Shown here one piece after another: positions 10,532-20,136 of a stretch of DNA of 64,000 bases. Positions within the stretch are counted from its first letter, which is position 1. Each line of letters starts with the position of its first letter. Source of the stretch: Comamonas endophytica (lineage in GTDB: Bacteria; Pseudomonadota; Gammaproteobacteria; Burkholderiales; Burkholderiaceae_C); assembly GCF_023634805.2 (NCBI RefSeq), contig NZ_CP106881.1, positions 2,090,001 to 2,154,000 of the forward strand, written 5' to 3'. The notes below the pieces were generated by a model. That model was not told the origin of the DNA. It saw only the letters and a program-made list of their open reading frames with translations, and made no database searches. Made by a program: the position numbers and the translations under genes.

Positions 10532-11182
10532 ATGAAACGCCGTGATTTTTCCCTGGCTGCCGCTGCCGCAGCTTCCGCATCCGCTCTTTCTTTCGTGGCC
10601 ACGCCCGCGCTGGCCCAGGCTGCGTTCAAGGAAGGCAAGGATTACGCCAAGCTGGGCAAGCCCGTCGCCACCACGGCCGGCGCCGGCAAGGTCGAGGTGC
10701 TCGAGTTCTTCTGGTACAGCTGCCCGCATTGCCATTCCTTCGAGCCCGCGTTCGCGGCCTGGAAGTCAGCGGCGCCCGCCGATGTAGTGGTGCAGCGCGT
10801 GCCCGTGGGCTTCAACGCCAGCTTCATCCCCCAGCAGAAGCTCTACTACGCGCTGCTGGCCATGGGCAAGCTCGATGAAGTGCACCCCAGGGTGTTCCGT
10901 GCGATCCACGTCGAGCGCAACCGCCTGGCCAAGGACGAGGACATCTTCGAATGGGTCGGGAAGCAGGGCGTGGACGTGAACAAGTTCAAGGAAAGCTACA
11001 ACTCCTTCACGGTCTCCAACCAGGTGCGCAAGGCGACCCAGCTGCAGCAGGAATACAACGTCGAGGGCGTGCCCTCGATCGGCGTGGCCGGCCGCTACTA
11101 CACCGATGGCACGATGGCTGGCAACATGGCCAACGTGCTGCGCGTGACGGACCATCTGATCGCCCTGAGCCGCAAGGGCTGA
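10532..11182 (+). CDS. dsbA: Thiol:disulfide interchange protein DsbA
   Basis: 216 residues. The N-terminal signal peptide MKRRDFSLAAAAAA...ALAQ includes an RR pair that could also be read as Tat-like; Sec export is the usual route for DsbA. The active site is CPHC at residues 64-67 in a WYSCPHC context, with the cis-Pro loop at EGVPSIGV near the C-terminus. It introduces disulfides into periplasmic proteins and is reoxidised by DsbB, which is not in the window. A strong terminator follows at 11213, so this ends the argS-SPOR-dsbA group. Confidence 0.95.
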   Translation: MKRRDFSLAAAAAASASALSFVATPALAQAAFKEGKDYAKLGKPVATTAGAGKVEVLEFFWYSCPHCHSFEPAFAAWKSAAPADVVVQRVPVGFNASFIPQQKLYYALLAMGKLDEVHPRVFRAIHVERNRLAKDEDIFEWVGKQGVDVNKFKESYNSFTVSNQVRKATQLQQEYNVEGVPSIGVAGRYYTDGTMAGNMANVLRVTDHLIALSRKG

Positions 11183-11212
11183 GGCCACGCGGGGCCGCGG
11201 CCCCTGCATGAC

Positions 11213-11237
11213 GGGCCCGCCTTGCGCGGGCTTTTTT
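11213..11237 (+). terminator. Rho-independent terminator after dsbA
   Basis: GCCCGC (11215-11220) pairs with GCGGGC (11226-11231), followed directly by six T. It separates the dsbA group from the lpt-rpoN group. Confidence 0.88.
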
Positions 11238-11325
11238 GTGCCTGCTGGCGCCATGGACTTGCCGGGCGGGGCCATCCACGCACGGGGTTCCAGGCGGTGC
11301 CTGGGATTTAATGGGTCACACGCCC

Positions 11326-11331
11326 TACAAT
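11326..11331 (+). promoter_or_regulatory. -10 box (TACAAT) upstream of lptA
   Basis: TACAAT lies 22 nt before the lptA ATG at 11354, after the dsbA terminator. No good -35 is seen. Transcription would start near 11338, giving a leader of about 16 nt with no obvious Shine-Dalgarno word. Confidence 0.4.
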
Positions 11332-11353
11332 GGTCGCAAGATTCGTGCCCTCC

Positions 11354-11973
11354 ATGAAAAAACGCCTACTTCCCCTTCTCCTGCTTTCAGCCCTTGCCTG
11401 CGGCGCGGTGCAGGCCGAAAGAGCCGATCGCAACAAGCCCATGAACATCGAGGCCGATGCGCTGCGCCACGATGAACTGCAGCAGACCAGCGTCTTCACC
11501 GGCAACGTGGTGATGACCAAGGGCTCGATCGTGCTGCGCGGCGCGCAGTTGGACGTGCGCCAGGATGCCCAGGGCTACCAGTTCGGCACGGTGAAGGCCG
11601 AGGCGGGCAAGCGCGCCTTCTTCCGGCAAAAGCGCGATACCCAGCCGGGGCAACCCGATGAATTCGTCGAGGGCGAGGCCGAGGTCATCGAATACGACGG
11701 CAAGGCCGACAACGTCCGGCTGATCCGCCGCGGCGAACTGCGCCGCCTGCGCGGAACGGCGCTGACCGACGAGATCACCGGCGCGGTCATCGTCTACAAC
11801 AACCTGACCGATGTGTTCACCGTGGACGGCCAGGCCCGTGCTCCGGGTGGCGCCACCGGCGCCGCATCCGGCGGGCGCGTGCGCGCCGTGCTTGCCCCCA
11901 AGGAGCTGCCGCCGGCCGCGGCGCCCGCGCCGGCCACGAACCTTCGGCCCAGCACCACCCTTCCCTCGAACCA

Positions 11974-11977
<4 letters not shown>
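11354..11977 (+). CDS. lptA: LPS export periplasmic protein LptA
   Basis: 207 residues with a cleavable signal peptide (MKKRLLPLLLLSALACGAVQA) and an OstA-like beta-jellyroll domain containing IEADALRHDE and VFTGNVVMTKGS. LptA forms the periplasmic bridge carrying lipopolysaccharide from LptB2FGC to LptDE. The Ala/Pro-rich tail makes it slightly longer than E. coli LptA (185). The start at 11354 gives a proper signal peptide; an 8-codon extension to 11330 would disturb it. It overlaps lptB by 4 bp (GTGA). lptC and the Kdo genes that usually precede lptA are absent here. Confidence 0.94.
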
Positions 11978-12756
<779 letters not shown>

Positions 12757-12799
12757 GCGCCATGTCCATCAGCCTGTGCCGGTTCGGAGGGGAACGCCG

Positions 12800-14371
12800 T
12801 TGAAGCCGGGTCTGTCGCTACGGGTATCGCAACACCTCGCCCTCACGCCGCAGTTGCAGCAATCGATCTGGCTGCTCCAGCTCTCGACGCTGGAGCTGAG
12901 CCAGGAAGTCGAGCACATGCTCGACGACAACCCCTTTCTCGAACGCACCACGGAAGAAGCCGAGCGCGAGGAATTCGGCCTGGCGCAGTCCGACGTGCCG
13001 GCGCAGCGCGACGACTATGCCGAGGATGCGCAGCATGCGTCGGCAGAGATGTCGGGCAGCAGTGGCGATGCCGACGCCGGCGAGGTCACTGCGCCGGCCG
13101 ATGCCGCGCCCGATTGGGAAGGCGACGGCAGCAGCGATCTCGCGCCCGATGACAGCGAGTGGGGCGGCGAGGCGCGCGCGCGCAATGGCAGCAGCGAGGA
13201 CGACGCCGAGGCCCAGGACCTGGCGCACGGCCACGAGTCGCTGACCGATCACCTGCACCGCCAGGCGCTGTCGCTCAGGCTGGGCGAGGTCGATCGCGCG
13301 GCGCTGCGCTTTCTCATCGAGTCGCTCGATGACCATGGCTATCTGGAGGATTCGCTCGAGGAACTGGCCGCGGGACTGGCCGGCGCGGATGCACTGGAGG
13401 AGCAGGAGGAACTGGTGCACCGCTTCACGGTGGCGCTGCGCCTGCTGCAGTCGCTCGAGCCGGTGGGCGTGGGAGCGCGCAACCTGGCCGAATGCCTGAC
13501 CCTGCAGCTGCAGCACCTCGCGGCGCAGGACGACGACCAGACCGACGAGGCCACCGTGCAGACCGCGCTGCGCATCTGCGCGCAGCCCATGGACCTGCTG
13601 GCGCGCCGCGACGTGCGCCGCCTGATGCAGGCCTGCGCGGCCAGCGAGGAGCGCGTGCGCGCGGCCATGGCGCTGATCGCGCGGCTCGAGCCGCGGCCCG
13701 GGCGGCGCTTTGCCGACGTGGAGCGCAACCTGGTCGTGCCCGACGTGATCGTGCGCAAGATGGCGCGCAGCCGCGGCGACGGCCAGCCGCAGTTCAGCGT
13801 GCAGCTCAATCCCGAGGTGATGCCGCGGCTGCGCGTGCATGACATCTATGCCAACGCGCTGCGCGGCCACAAGGGCAGCGAGGGGCACGCGGCGCTGCAG
13901 CAGCGGCTGCAGGAGGCGCGCTGGTTCATCAAGAACATCCAGCAGCGCTTCGACACCATCCTGCGCGTGTCGCAGGCCATCGTGCAGCGGCAGAGGAACT
14001 TCTTCACCCATGGCGAGCTGGCGATGCGCCCGCTGGTGCTGCGCGACATCGCCGACGAGCTGGGGCTGCATGAATCGACCATCAGCCGCGTGACCACGGC
14101 CAAGTACATGGCCACGCCGATGGGCACCTACGAGCTCAAGTATTTCTTCGGCTCGGGCCTGGGCACGGAGACCGGCGGCAATGCCTCGAGCACGGCGGTG
14201 CGCGCGCTGATCAAGCAGTTCGTCGCGGCCGAGAATCCGCTCAAGCCTCTCTCGGACAGCCAGCTGGCCGAAATGCTCAAGGAGCAGGGCATCGAATGCG
14301 CGCGCCGCACCGTCGCCAAGTACCGCGACGTGCTGAAGATCGCGCCGGCCAATCTGCGCAAGTCGCTATAG
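12800..14371 (+). CDS. rpoN: RNA polymerase sigma-54 factor
   Basis: 523 residues from a TTG start at 12800. This is chosen because the typical N-terminal region I (KPGLSLRVSQHLALTPQLQQ) begins exactly there, with a strong SD word GGAGGGG at 12786-12792. A longer frame from 12671 overlaps lptB and is not homologous. Region I is followed by an acidic linker rich in Asp/Glu/Ala, the core-binding domain, and the DNA-binding domain with the RpoN box ARRTVAKYR near residues 501-509. Sigma-54 needs AAA+ activators and serves nitrogen, motility and other regulons. A 13-residue frame (12761-12803) overlaps its start. Confidence 0.95.
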   Translation: MKPGLSLRVSQHLALTPQLQQSIWLLQLSTLELSQEVEHMLDDNPFLERTTEEAEREEFGLAQSDVPAQRDDYAEDAQHASAEMSGSSGDADAGEVTAPADAAPDWEGDGSSDLAPDDSEWGGEARARNGSSEDDAEAQDLAHGHESLTDHLHRQALSLRLGEVDRAALRFLIESLDDHGYLEDSLEELAAGLAGADALEEQEELVHRFTVALRLLQSLEPVGVGARNLAECLTLQLQHLAAQDDDQTDEATVQTALRICAQPMDLLARRDVRRLMQACAASEERVRAAMALIARLEPRPGRRFADVERNLVVPDVIVRKMARSRGDGQPQFSVQLNPEVMPRLRVHDIYANALRGHKGSEGHAALQQRLQEARWFIKNIQQRFDTILRVSQAIVQRQRNFFTHGELAMRPLVLRDIADELGLHESTISRVTTAKYMATPMGTYELKYFFGSGLGTETGGNASSTAVRALIKQFVAAENPLKPLSDSQLAEMLKEQGIECARRTVAKYRDVLKIAPANLRKSL

Positions 14372-14441
14372 CGCGCGGGGCCGGCAAGATGCCCTCCAAT
14401 GCGCGCATTTGACGGCAAACGCGTATCCTTGGCGCCCTGCT

Positions 14442-15719
14442 ATGAACCAACTGCAACTGTTTTTGCCCTGCGCCGCCGGCGTGGAGGACTATCTGGCCGA
14501 CGAGGCCCACCGCATCACGGGCCTGACCGGGCACGACCTGCTGGTCGGGCGCGGCGGCGTGATGCTGCGCGCCTCGTGGCGCGACGCGCTGCTGCTGAAC
14601 CTGCACAGCCGCCTGGCGCAGCGCGTGCTGGTGCAGCTTTCGACCTCGATGTACCGCAACGAGAACGACCTGTACCGCGCGGCCAGCGAGGTGGCTTGGG
14701 AGATCTGGTTCAGCCCGCGCGAGAGCTTCAAGATCGAGTTCACCTCGCAGCACAGCCCGCTGACCAGCCTGAATTTCGCGGCGCTGCGCGTCAAGGACGC
14801 GATTGCCGACCGCTTCCGCGCCAAGACCGGCGTGCGTCCCGATGTCGAGACGCGCTACCCGGACGTGCGCGTGCACCTGCACCTGACCACGGACGAGGCG
14901 ACGATCTACATCGACACCTCGGGCGAGGCGCTGTTCAAGCGCGGCTGGCGCGAGGACAAGGGCGATGCGCCGCTCAAGGAAACGCTGGCCGCGGCAATGA
15001 TTGCCGCGACCGGCTGGGACCCGCATGGCGACAATCCGCAGCCGCTGTACGACCCCTGCTGCGGCAGCGGCACGGTGGTCATCGAGGCGGCGCAGATCGC
15101 CTGCCGCATTCCGCCGGGCATCCAGCGCCGCTTTGCCTTCGAGAAGCTGGTGCCGTTCCAGCCGCATGTCTGGGAAGCGATCCTGCGCCAGGCCGAGGCG
15201 GCGATCTGCGAGAGTCCGGTCGGCATCTACGGCTCCGATGTCTCCCACCGCATGGTGGATTTTGCCGAACGCAATGCCGAGCGCGCGGGCGTGGCCAGCG
15301 CCGTGAACCTGCGCGGCGGCGACGCGCTGCAGCGCATGCCGCCGAGCGAGCAGCCCGGCGTGATGGTGCTCAACCCGCCCTATGGCGAGCGCATCGCCGC
15401 GGCCGGCTCGGCCGGGCGCAACGCGGCCGAGCGCATGGGCCAGGTCGAACGGGCCGGGCGCGAGACCGCGCAGACCGAGGATGGCGTCGAGTTCTTCGGC
15501 CAGTTGGCATCCCACTGGAAGAAGAACTACAGCGGCTGGCAGGCCTGGATGCTCACGCCCGACCTGAAGCTGCCCGGCAAGATGCGCCTCAAGGAGTCGC
15601 GCCGCGTGCCGCTGTGGAACGGCCCCATCGAGTGCCGCATGTTCCGCTTCGACATGATCAAGGGTGCCGTCAAGCCGCGGCGCAGCACCGACGGCGGTGC
15701 AGGCAGCCAGCCCGCATGA
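14442..15719 (+). CDS. THUMP domain class I SAM-dependent RNA methyltransferase (RlmL-like)
   Basis: 425 residues. An N-terminal ferredoxin-like/THUMP region (about 1-155) is followed by a Rossmann methyltransferase with DPCCGSGT (SAM site) and NPPYGER (catalytic motif IV of N2-guanine RNA methyltransferases). It corresponds to the N-terminal half of E. coli RlmL, which makes m2G2445 in 23S rRNA, without the fused RlmK half. An Ala/Arg/Gly-rich insertion follows NPPYGER. Start 14442 matches the MNQLQLFLPCAAG N-terminus. Its stop overlaps the PIN gene as ATGA. Confidence 0.88.
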   Translation: MNQLQLFLPCAAGVEDYLADEAHRITGLTGHDLLVGRGGVMLRASWRDALLLNLHSRLAQRVLVQLSTSMYRNENDLYRAASEVAWEIWFSPRESFKIEFTSQHSPLTSLNFAALRVKDAIADRFRAKTGVRPDVETRYPDVRVHLHLTTDEATIYIDTSGEALFKRGWREDKGDAPLKETLAAAMIAATGWDPHGDNPQPLYDPCCGSGTVVIEAAQIACRIPPGIQRRFAFEKLVPFQPHVWEAILRQAEAAICESPVGIYGSDVSHRMVDFAERNAERAGVASAVNLRGGDALQRMPPSEQPGVMVLNPPYGERIAAAGSAGRNAAERMGQVERAGRETAQTEDGVEFFGQLASHWKKNYSGWQAWMLTPDLKLPGKMRLKESRRVPLWNGPIECRMFRFDMIKGAVKPRRSTDGGAGSQPA

Positions 15720-16240
15720 AGATCGTGCTGCGCTGGCCGCATTGCAATCCTGGGGCCGGCCACCCGGGCCCCGGGCCGCGTCCCCTGGTGCTCGACACCA
15801 ACATGGTGCTGGATCTGCTGGTCTTCGACGACGCGGCCATCGCACCGGTGCGCGCGCTGCTGGCCGAGGGCGCGCTGCGCTGGATCGCCCATGCCGCGCA
15901 GCGCGTGGAGCTCGAGCGCGTGCTGGGCTATCCGCAGATCGCGCCGCGCGTGGCCTTCTACGGGCTGAGCACGGACAGCGTGCTGGCGGCCTTCGACAGC
16001 GCAGTGGAGTATCTGCCCGAGGCGCCGGCGATCCGCGTGATCTGCAAGGACCCGGACGACCAGCATTTCCTGGCCCTGGCGGCGCAGCACCAGGCGCTGC
16101 TGCTGAGCAAGGACAAGGCGGTGCTGACGCTGCGCAAGCGGCTGGCGCCGCTGGGGGCGACGGTGGGCAATATCCTGCTCTGGACGCCCGAGGCTGACAC
16201 TGCACCTGTCTGCGCACCCGCCGAGGCTGTTGCCGCTTGA
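15716..16240 (+). CDS. PIN domain protein (putative toxin-type nuclease, COG1569-like)
   Basis: 174 residues. The PIN fold acidic residues are present: LDTN with Asp27, the Glu of VELERVL, DPDD near residue 104, and the Asp of LSKDKAV. Annotation pipelines usually call this group 'putative toxin-antitoxin system toxin component, PIN family', a metal-dependent RNase class. No antitoxin gene is next to it. Its ATG overlaps the stop of the upstream RNA methyltransferase (ATGA), so it is translationally coupled to an RNA-modification gene, which argues for a housekeeping RNA role. The tail after about residue 155 is low complexity. Confidence 0.85.
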   Translation: MKIVLRWPHCNPGAGHPGPGPRPLVLDTNMVLDLLVFDDAAIAPVRALLAEGALRWIAHAAQRVELERVLGYPQIAPRVAFYGLSTDSVLAAFDSAVEYLPEAPAIRVICKDPDDQHFLALAAQHQALLLSKDKAVLTLRKRLAPLGATVGNILLWTPEADTAPVCAPAEAVAA

Positions 16241-16379
16241 GTGCGGCGCGTGGCAAGCCGGGATACTCCCATGCCCGGCTGTGGCTATGCCGGACGGCTA
16301 CACTGCGCGCAATCGCCTGCTGCACGGCGCCTGCAGGCCCCAGCCCCGGCCCTGACCGGGGCCCCATGAAAGATTCCAA

Positions 16380-17231
16380 ATGACCGAACAGACCACCCCC
16401 AGCTCCGCCGACGAGGCGCTCGAGCCCACCAATGAAAACGCTCCCGCGCTGGACATCGACCAGCTGGAAGAGCTGGACCTGATCCTCGAAGATTTGCGCA
16501 CGCGCGAGGAAGAAGTCCCGCAGTGGGAGTTCTGCGATGGCTTCCTCACGGCGCTGGTCTGCACGCGCCGCCCCATTCCTGCCGCCGAATATCTGCCGAT
16601 GCTGCTGGGCGATGGCGTCGAGCTGGAAGTGGCCGAAGGCGCGCCTCTTCCGAAGCTCGATGTGTTCAAGGACGAGGCGCAGCAGGAGCGTTTCCTCGCG
16701 CTGTGGCAGGCACGCTGGGATGAGGTCGTGCGCCAGCTGGACGCCGACGTGCGGGCGCTGGACGACGAGCGCTGCTTCCACCCCGAAGCCATGGACATGC
16801 GCGGCGCCATTGCCGGCCTGCCCGAAGACGAGCGCGCGGAAATGGAAGGCCAGGAAATTCCTTCCTATGGCCAGGTCTGGGCATTGGGTTTCATGTTCGC
16901 CGTGGAGAACTGGCCCGAGGAATGGGCCGCGCCGCGCGACAAGGAAGCCGCGCAGTGGCTGGACGCGGCGCTGGAATCGGTCGTGGCCCTGACGGAAGAC
17001 GACACCGGCAAGCCCGAAGTCAGCATCTATGACGAGAACGGCCCGGCCAGCACCAGCCGCGCGCGCGTGGAGACCTATGGCGATGCCATCTGGGGCATCT
17101 ACGACCTGCGCCAGCTGTGGAAGAGCATGGGCCCGCGCCAGGAGACCATCGTCAAGGGGGAGCAGCCGGGGCGCAATGATCCTTGCCCTTGCGGCAGCGG
17201 CAAGAAGTTCAAAAAGTGCCACGGGGCATAA
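16380..17231 (+). CDS. UPF0149 (YecA-like) protein with C-terminal SEC-C zinc motif
   Basis: 283 residues, very acidic. The UPF0149/YecA domain occupies most of the protein ([10 protein letters not shown] near residue 54 is a family word). A C-terminal SEC-C motif [18 protein letters not shown] (about 266-283) provides a CxC...CH zinc site like that at the end of SecA. The biochemical role is unknown; SEC-C motifs can bind ribosomes or SecB-like partners. It is monocistronic, with 139 nt before it and 93 nt before the SulP gene. Confidence 0.9.
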   Translation: MTEQTTPSSADEALEPTNENAPALDIDQLEELDLILEDLRTREEEVPQWEFCDGFLTALVCTRRPIPAAEYLPMLLGDGVELEVAEGAPLPKLDVFKDEAQQERFLALWQARWDEVVRQLDADVRALDDERCFHPEAMDMRGAIAGLPEDERAEMEGQEIPSYGQVWALGFMFAVENWPEEWAAPRDKEAAQWLDAALESVVALTEDDTGKPEVSIYDENGPASTSRARVETYGDAIWGIYDLRQLWKSMGPRQETIVKGEQPGRNDPCPCGSGKKFKKCHGA

Positions 17232-17324
17232 CACCCCTCTGAGCGGTGCGCGTGCCTGGGTTTCCGGGCCCTAAGATAGCGTTTTTTGTTTTCCTGCAGG
17301 GCGCGCTTCGGCGCGTTCATTGTT

Positions 17325-18800
17325 ATGGCCACCCCCATGCTTGCCCGACTGCGCGCCGAATGGGCGCCCAGCATTCCGCGTGAACTGCTGGCCGGTGCGG
17401 TTGCGACCTTTGCGCTGATTCCCGAAGTCATCGCGTTTTCCTTTGTCGCCGGGGTCGATCCGGCCGTGGGGCTGTATGCCTCGTTCGTGATCAGCATCGT
17501 CATTGCGTTTGCCGGGGCGCGCCCGGCCATGGTGTCGGCGGCCGCGGGATCGGTGGCGCTGGTGGCCGCGCCGCTGGTGCAGTCGCATGGCCTGGCGTAT
17601 CTGCTGGCGGCGGGCCTGCTGGCGGGCGTGGTGCAGATCATTTTCGGCTGGCTGCGCATGGGGCTGCTGGTGCGCTTCGTTTCGAGTTCGGTACGCACCG
17701 GCTTCGTCAACGCGCTGGCCATCCTGATCTTCAGCGCGCAGCTGCCGCATCTGCGCAATGCCAATGGCGCGGGCTGGGCACTGCTGGCGCTGGGGCTGGC
17801 GTTGATCTATGGCCTGCCCTGGGCCGCGCGGCGCATGGGCCGGCCGGCGCTGGCGGCCATTCCCTCGCCGCTGATCTGCGTGCTGGTGCTGACGCTGCTG
17901 GCCGCGGGCCTGGGCCTGCCGGTGGCCACCGTGGCCGACCTGGGCCACCTGCCCGATGCGCTGCCCTCCTTTGGGCTGCCCGAGGTGCCGCTGGCCTGGG
18001 AGACGCTGCGCATCATCGCGCTGCCTGCCATCGCCATTGCCATGGTCGGGCTGCTGGAGTCGGTGCTCACCGCCGCGGTGGTCGACGAGATGACCAGCAC
18101 GCCCAGCGACAAGAACCGCGAATGCACCGGCCTGGGCCTGGCCAATGTCGCGGCCAGCTGCTTTGGCGGCATTGCCGGCTGCGGCATGATCGGCCAGGCC
18201 GTGGGCAACGTCACCTATGGCGGGCGCGGAAGGCTTTCAACGTTGTTCGCCGGGGTGTTCCTGCTGCTGCTGATGGTGCTGCTCGAGCCCTGGGTGGCGC
18301 GGGTGCCGGTCGTGGCGCTGGTGGCCATCATGGTCACGGTGTCGGTCGCCACCTTCCACTGGGGCAGCCTGCGCCAGCTGGCGCGCCATCCCAGGACTTC
18401 GACCACCGTGATGCTGGCCACGGTGGTGCTGACCCTGGCGACGCACAACCTCGCGGTGGGCGTGGCCGTGGGGGTGCTGCTCAGCGGCGTGTTCTTCATG
18501 GCCAAGGTATCGCAGCTGCTGCAGGTGCGCTGCGAGGACGACGACGCAGCGGGCACGCGCACCTGGACCATCACTGGGCAGGTGTTCTTTGCCTCGGCCG
18601 ATGCGCTGGTGGATGCCTTCGATGTGCGCGGCGCCGAAGGGCGGGCGGTGCGCATCGATGCCCGCGGCGCGCATTTCTGGGATATCACCAGCATCGCGGC
18701 GCTGGAGAAGGTGGTGCAGCGGCTGCGCTCGCATGGGTGCGAGGTGGAGGTGGTGGGGATGGGGGAGAGCGGGAAGGAGTTGATGGAGCGCGCGAAGTAG
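17325..18800 (+). CDS. SulP family inorganic anion transporter
   Basis: About 491 residues. Some 10-12 hydrophobic helices (residues about 20-395) with the SulP N-terminal pattern (AGAVATFALIPEVIAFSFVAGVDPAVGLYASF) are followed by a C-terminal STAS domain (about 405-490, with RIDARGAHFWDITSIAALE). SulP proteins move sulfate, bicarbonate or other anions; the substrate here is not determinable. The start is ATG 17325 (an alternative is 17337). A GC hairpin with a TTCG loop (17301-17316) sits just before the start and could affect initiation. The gene converges on pncC across a REP-like element. Confidence 0.92.
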   Translation: MATPMLARLRAEWAPSIPRELLAGAVATFALIPEVIAFSFVAGVDPAVGLYASFVISIVIAFAGARPAMVSAAAGSVALVAAPLVQSHGLAYLLAAGLLAGVVQIIFGWLRMGLLVRFVSSSVRTGFVNALAILIFSAQLPHLRNANGAGWALLALGLALIYGLPWAARRMGRPALAAIPSPLICVLVLTLLAAGLGLPVATVADLGHLPDALPSFGLPEVPLAWETLRIIALPAIAIAMVGLLESVLTAAVVDEMTSTPSDKNRECTGLGLANVAASCFGGIAGCGMIGQAVGNVTYGGRGRLSTLFAGVFLLLLMVLLEPWVARVPVVALVAIMVTVSVATFHWGSLRQLARHPRTSTTVMLATVVLTLATHNLAVGVAVGVLLSGVFFMAKVSQLLQVRCEDDDAAGTRTWTITGQVFFASADALVDAFDVRGAEGRAVRIDARGAHFWDITSIAALEKVVQRLRSHGCEVEVVGMGESGKELMERAK

Positions 18801-18833
18801 CGGGATTAACGGTGAAGTGGCGGTTTTATCGGA

Positions 18834-18940
18834 CAGGCCGTCCATCCTTCGACAAGCTCAGGACGAACGTTTTTACCGTTCGGGGTGATCCTGAGCTTGC
18901 CTGGGCGGCCCCGTCGAAGGATCGAACCATGGACGGCCTG
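18834..18940. repeat. REP-like element, complete inverted-repeat copy C
   Basis: Best-preserved copy. Outer arms CAGGCCGTCCAT (18834-18845) and ATGGACGGCCTG (18929-18940) are a perfect 12-bp inverted repeat. Inside, CTTCGACAAGCTCAGGACG is mirrored by GATCCTGAGCTTG and GTCGAAGGATCG, and CGAACG (18864-18869) pairs with CGTTCG (18877-18882). A GCCTGGGCGGCCCC insertion breaks the right arm. It lies between the convergent ends of the SulP gene and pncC. Confidence 0.85.
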
Positions 18941-18990
18941 CCCTCAAGAAATCCCGTCAACCCGCGCCAAGCCGCCCTGCGCCAAATTCT

Positions 18991-19470
18991 TCACGACTCC
19001 CGCAAGCGCCGCACCAACCCCTCGAGCGCATGCTCCACCGTCGCCTCCCGCACCGCCGCCCGATCCCCCTCGAAGCGCACGCATTCCGCATCCGCCCGCC
19101 CATCGACGCACCACCCGAACCAGACCGTGCCCACCGGCTTGTCCACGGAGCCACCACCCGGTCCAGCCACGCCGGTCACAGCCAGGCTGCACTGAGCCAA
19201 GGAATGCGCCACCGCGCCGCGCGCCATCGCCAGCGCAACGGCTTCGCTGACGGCGCCATGGGCTTCGATCAATGCGGCATCGACCCCCAGCATCTCGGTT
19301 TTGGCCCGATTGGAGTAGCTGACGAAACCGCGCTCGAACCAGTTGCTGGAGCCGGCGACATCGGTGCAGGCGCCTGCGATCAGCCCGCCGGTACAGCTTT
19401 CCGCCGTGGCCATCTGCGCACCGCGGGAGAGCAGGGCGGCGGCCAGTTCGCTGACGAGAAGTGTGGGCAT
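18991..19470 (-). CDS. pncC: Nicotinamide-nucleotide amidohydrolase (CinA C-terminal domain family)
   Basis: 159 residues, the stand-alone CinA C-terminal domain. Motifs are TAESCTGG (residues 22-29), SYSNRAK near 51 and GVAGPGGG near 100. PncC deamidates NMN to nicotinate mononucleotide in pyridine-nucleotide salvage. The start ATG is at 19470, 5 nt after the stop of pgpA, so the order thiL-pgpA-pncC is an operon. The gene converges with the SulP gene. Confidence 0.92.
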   Translation of the reverse strand: MPTLLVSELAAALLSRGAQMATAESCTGGLIAGACTDVAGSSNWFERGFVSYSNRAKTEMLGVDAALIEAHGAVSEAVALAMARGAVAHSLAQCSLAVTGVAGPGGGSVDKPVGTVWFGWCVDGRADAECVRFEGDRAAVREATVEHALEGLVRRLRES

Positions 19471-19475
19471 GGCGT

Positions 19476-20045
19476 TCAGAAGAAGAAGTGGCGCCACAGC
19501 GCGATCACCAGCAGCGTGCAGCAGGCCGCGACCAGATCGTCGAACATGATGCCGAAGCCGCCGCGCCAGCCGAAACCCTTGAACAGCCGATCGGCCCAGC
19601 GCACCGGCGGCGGCTTGGCGGCGTCGAAGAAGCGGAACAGCAAGAATGCGCACAGCTGACCCCACCAGCCCATGGGCATGCACATCCACAGCACGAGCCA
19701 GATGGCCACGATCTCGTCCCAGACGATATGGCCGGGATCGGCCACGCGCATGTGCTGCGCGGTGACCGTGCAGGCCCACCAGCCTAGCACCGCGGCAAAA
19801 AGGATGGTCCAGCCGATCTCTGCCGGCGTGAACCACAGCTGCAGCAGCAGGAAGCTGGCCCAGCCCCAGAGGCTGCCCGCCGTGCCGGGCGCTACCCGGC
19901 CCAAGCCCGAGCCCTGCCCCAGCGCAATGAAATGCGCGGGGTGGGCCAGCATGAAACGCACGCTGGGACGGTAGGCGGCTGGAGGGCGCGGGTGGAGGCG
20001 TTGGTTGCCCCGCACATCGGCAGCGGAGTCGGGAAAGCGTGGCAT
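19476..20045 (-). CDS. pgpA: Phosphatidylglycerophosphatase A
   Basis: About 189 residues with four predicted transmembrane segments. Family motifs are GLGRVAPGTAGSLWG, containing the conserved GTxGS, and WDEIVAIW with an acidic metal site; FDAAKPPP and FDD follow. It dephosphorylates phosphatidylglycerophosphate in the inner membrane. The start is taken at ATG 20045; a 7-codon longer frame begins at 20066. It lies downstream of thiL with a 91-nt gap and directly upstream of pncC. Confidence 0.93.
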   Translation of the reverse strand: MPRFPDSAADVRGNQRLHPRPPAAYRPSVRFMLAHPAHFIALGQGSGLGRVAPGTAGSLWGWASFLLLQLWFTPAEIGWTILFAAVLGWWACTVTAQHMRVADPGHIVWDEIVAIWLVLWMCMPMGWWGQLCAFLLFRFFDAAKPPPVRWADRLFKGFGWRGGFGIMFDDLVAACCTLLVIALWRHFFF

Positions 20046-20136
20046 ATGTTGATTGAGCCTGTGCAAGTGCTTGATAGCTTAATTCTATGGCACCTGCGGG
20101 CAGCGCTTGTGGGTGGGGATCCTGCCCGGTTGTCGC

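Noticed and set aside
7709..10735. A 1008-residue open frame on the minus strand
   Set aside because: Antisense to argS, the SPOR gene and dsbA; low-complexity composition, no domain, and overlaps clear genes throughout.
15716..16240. A toxin-antitoxin locus at the PIN gene
   Set aside because: No small antitoxin gene flanks the PIN gene; it is instead fused by ATGA to an RNA methyltransferase, so a toxin-antitoxin call is not supported.
14277..17234. A 985-residue open frame on the minus strand
   Set aside because: Antisense shadow of the methyltransferase, PIN and UPF0149 genes.
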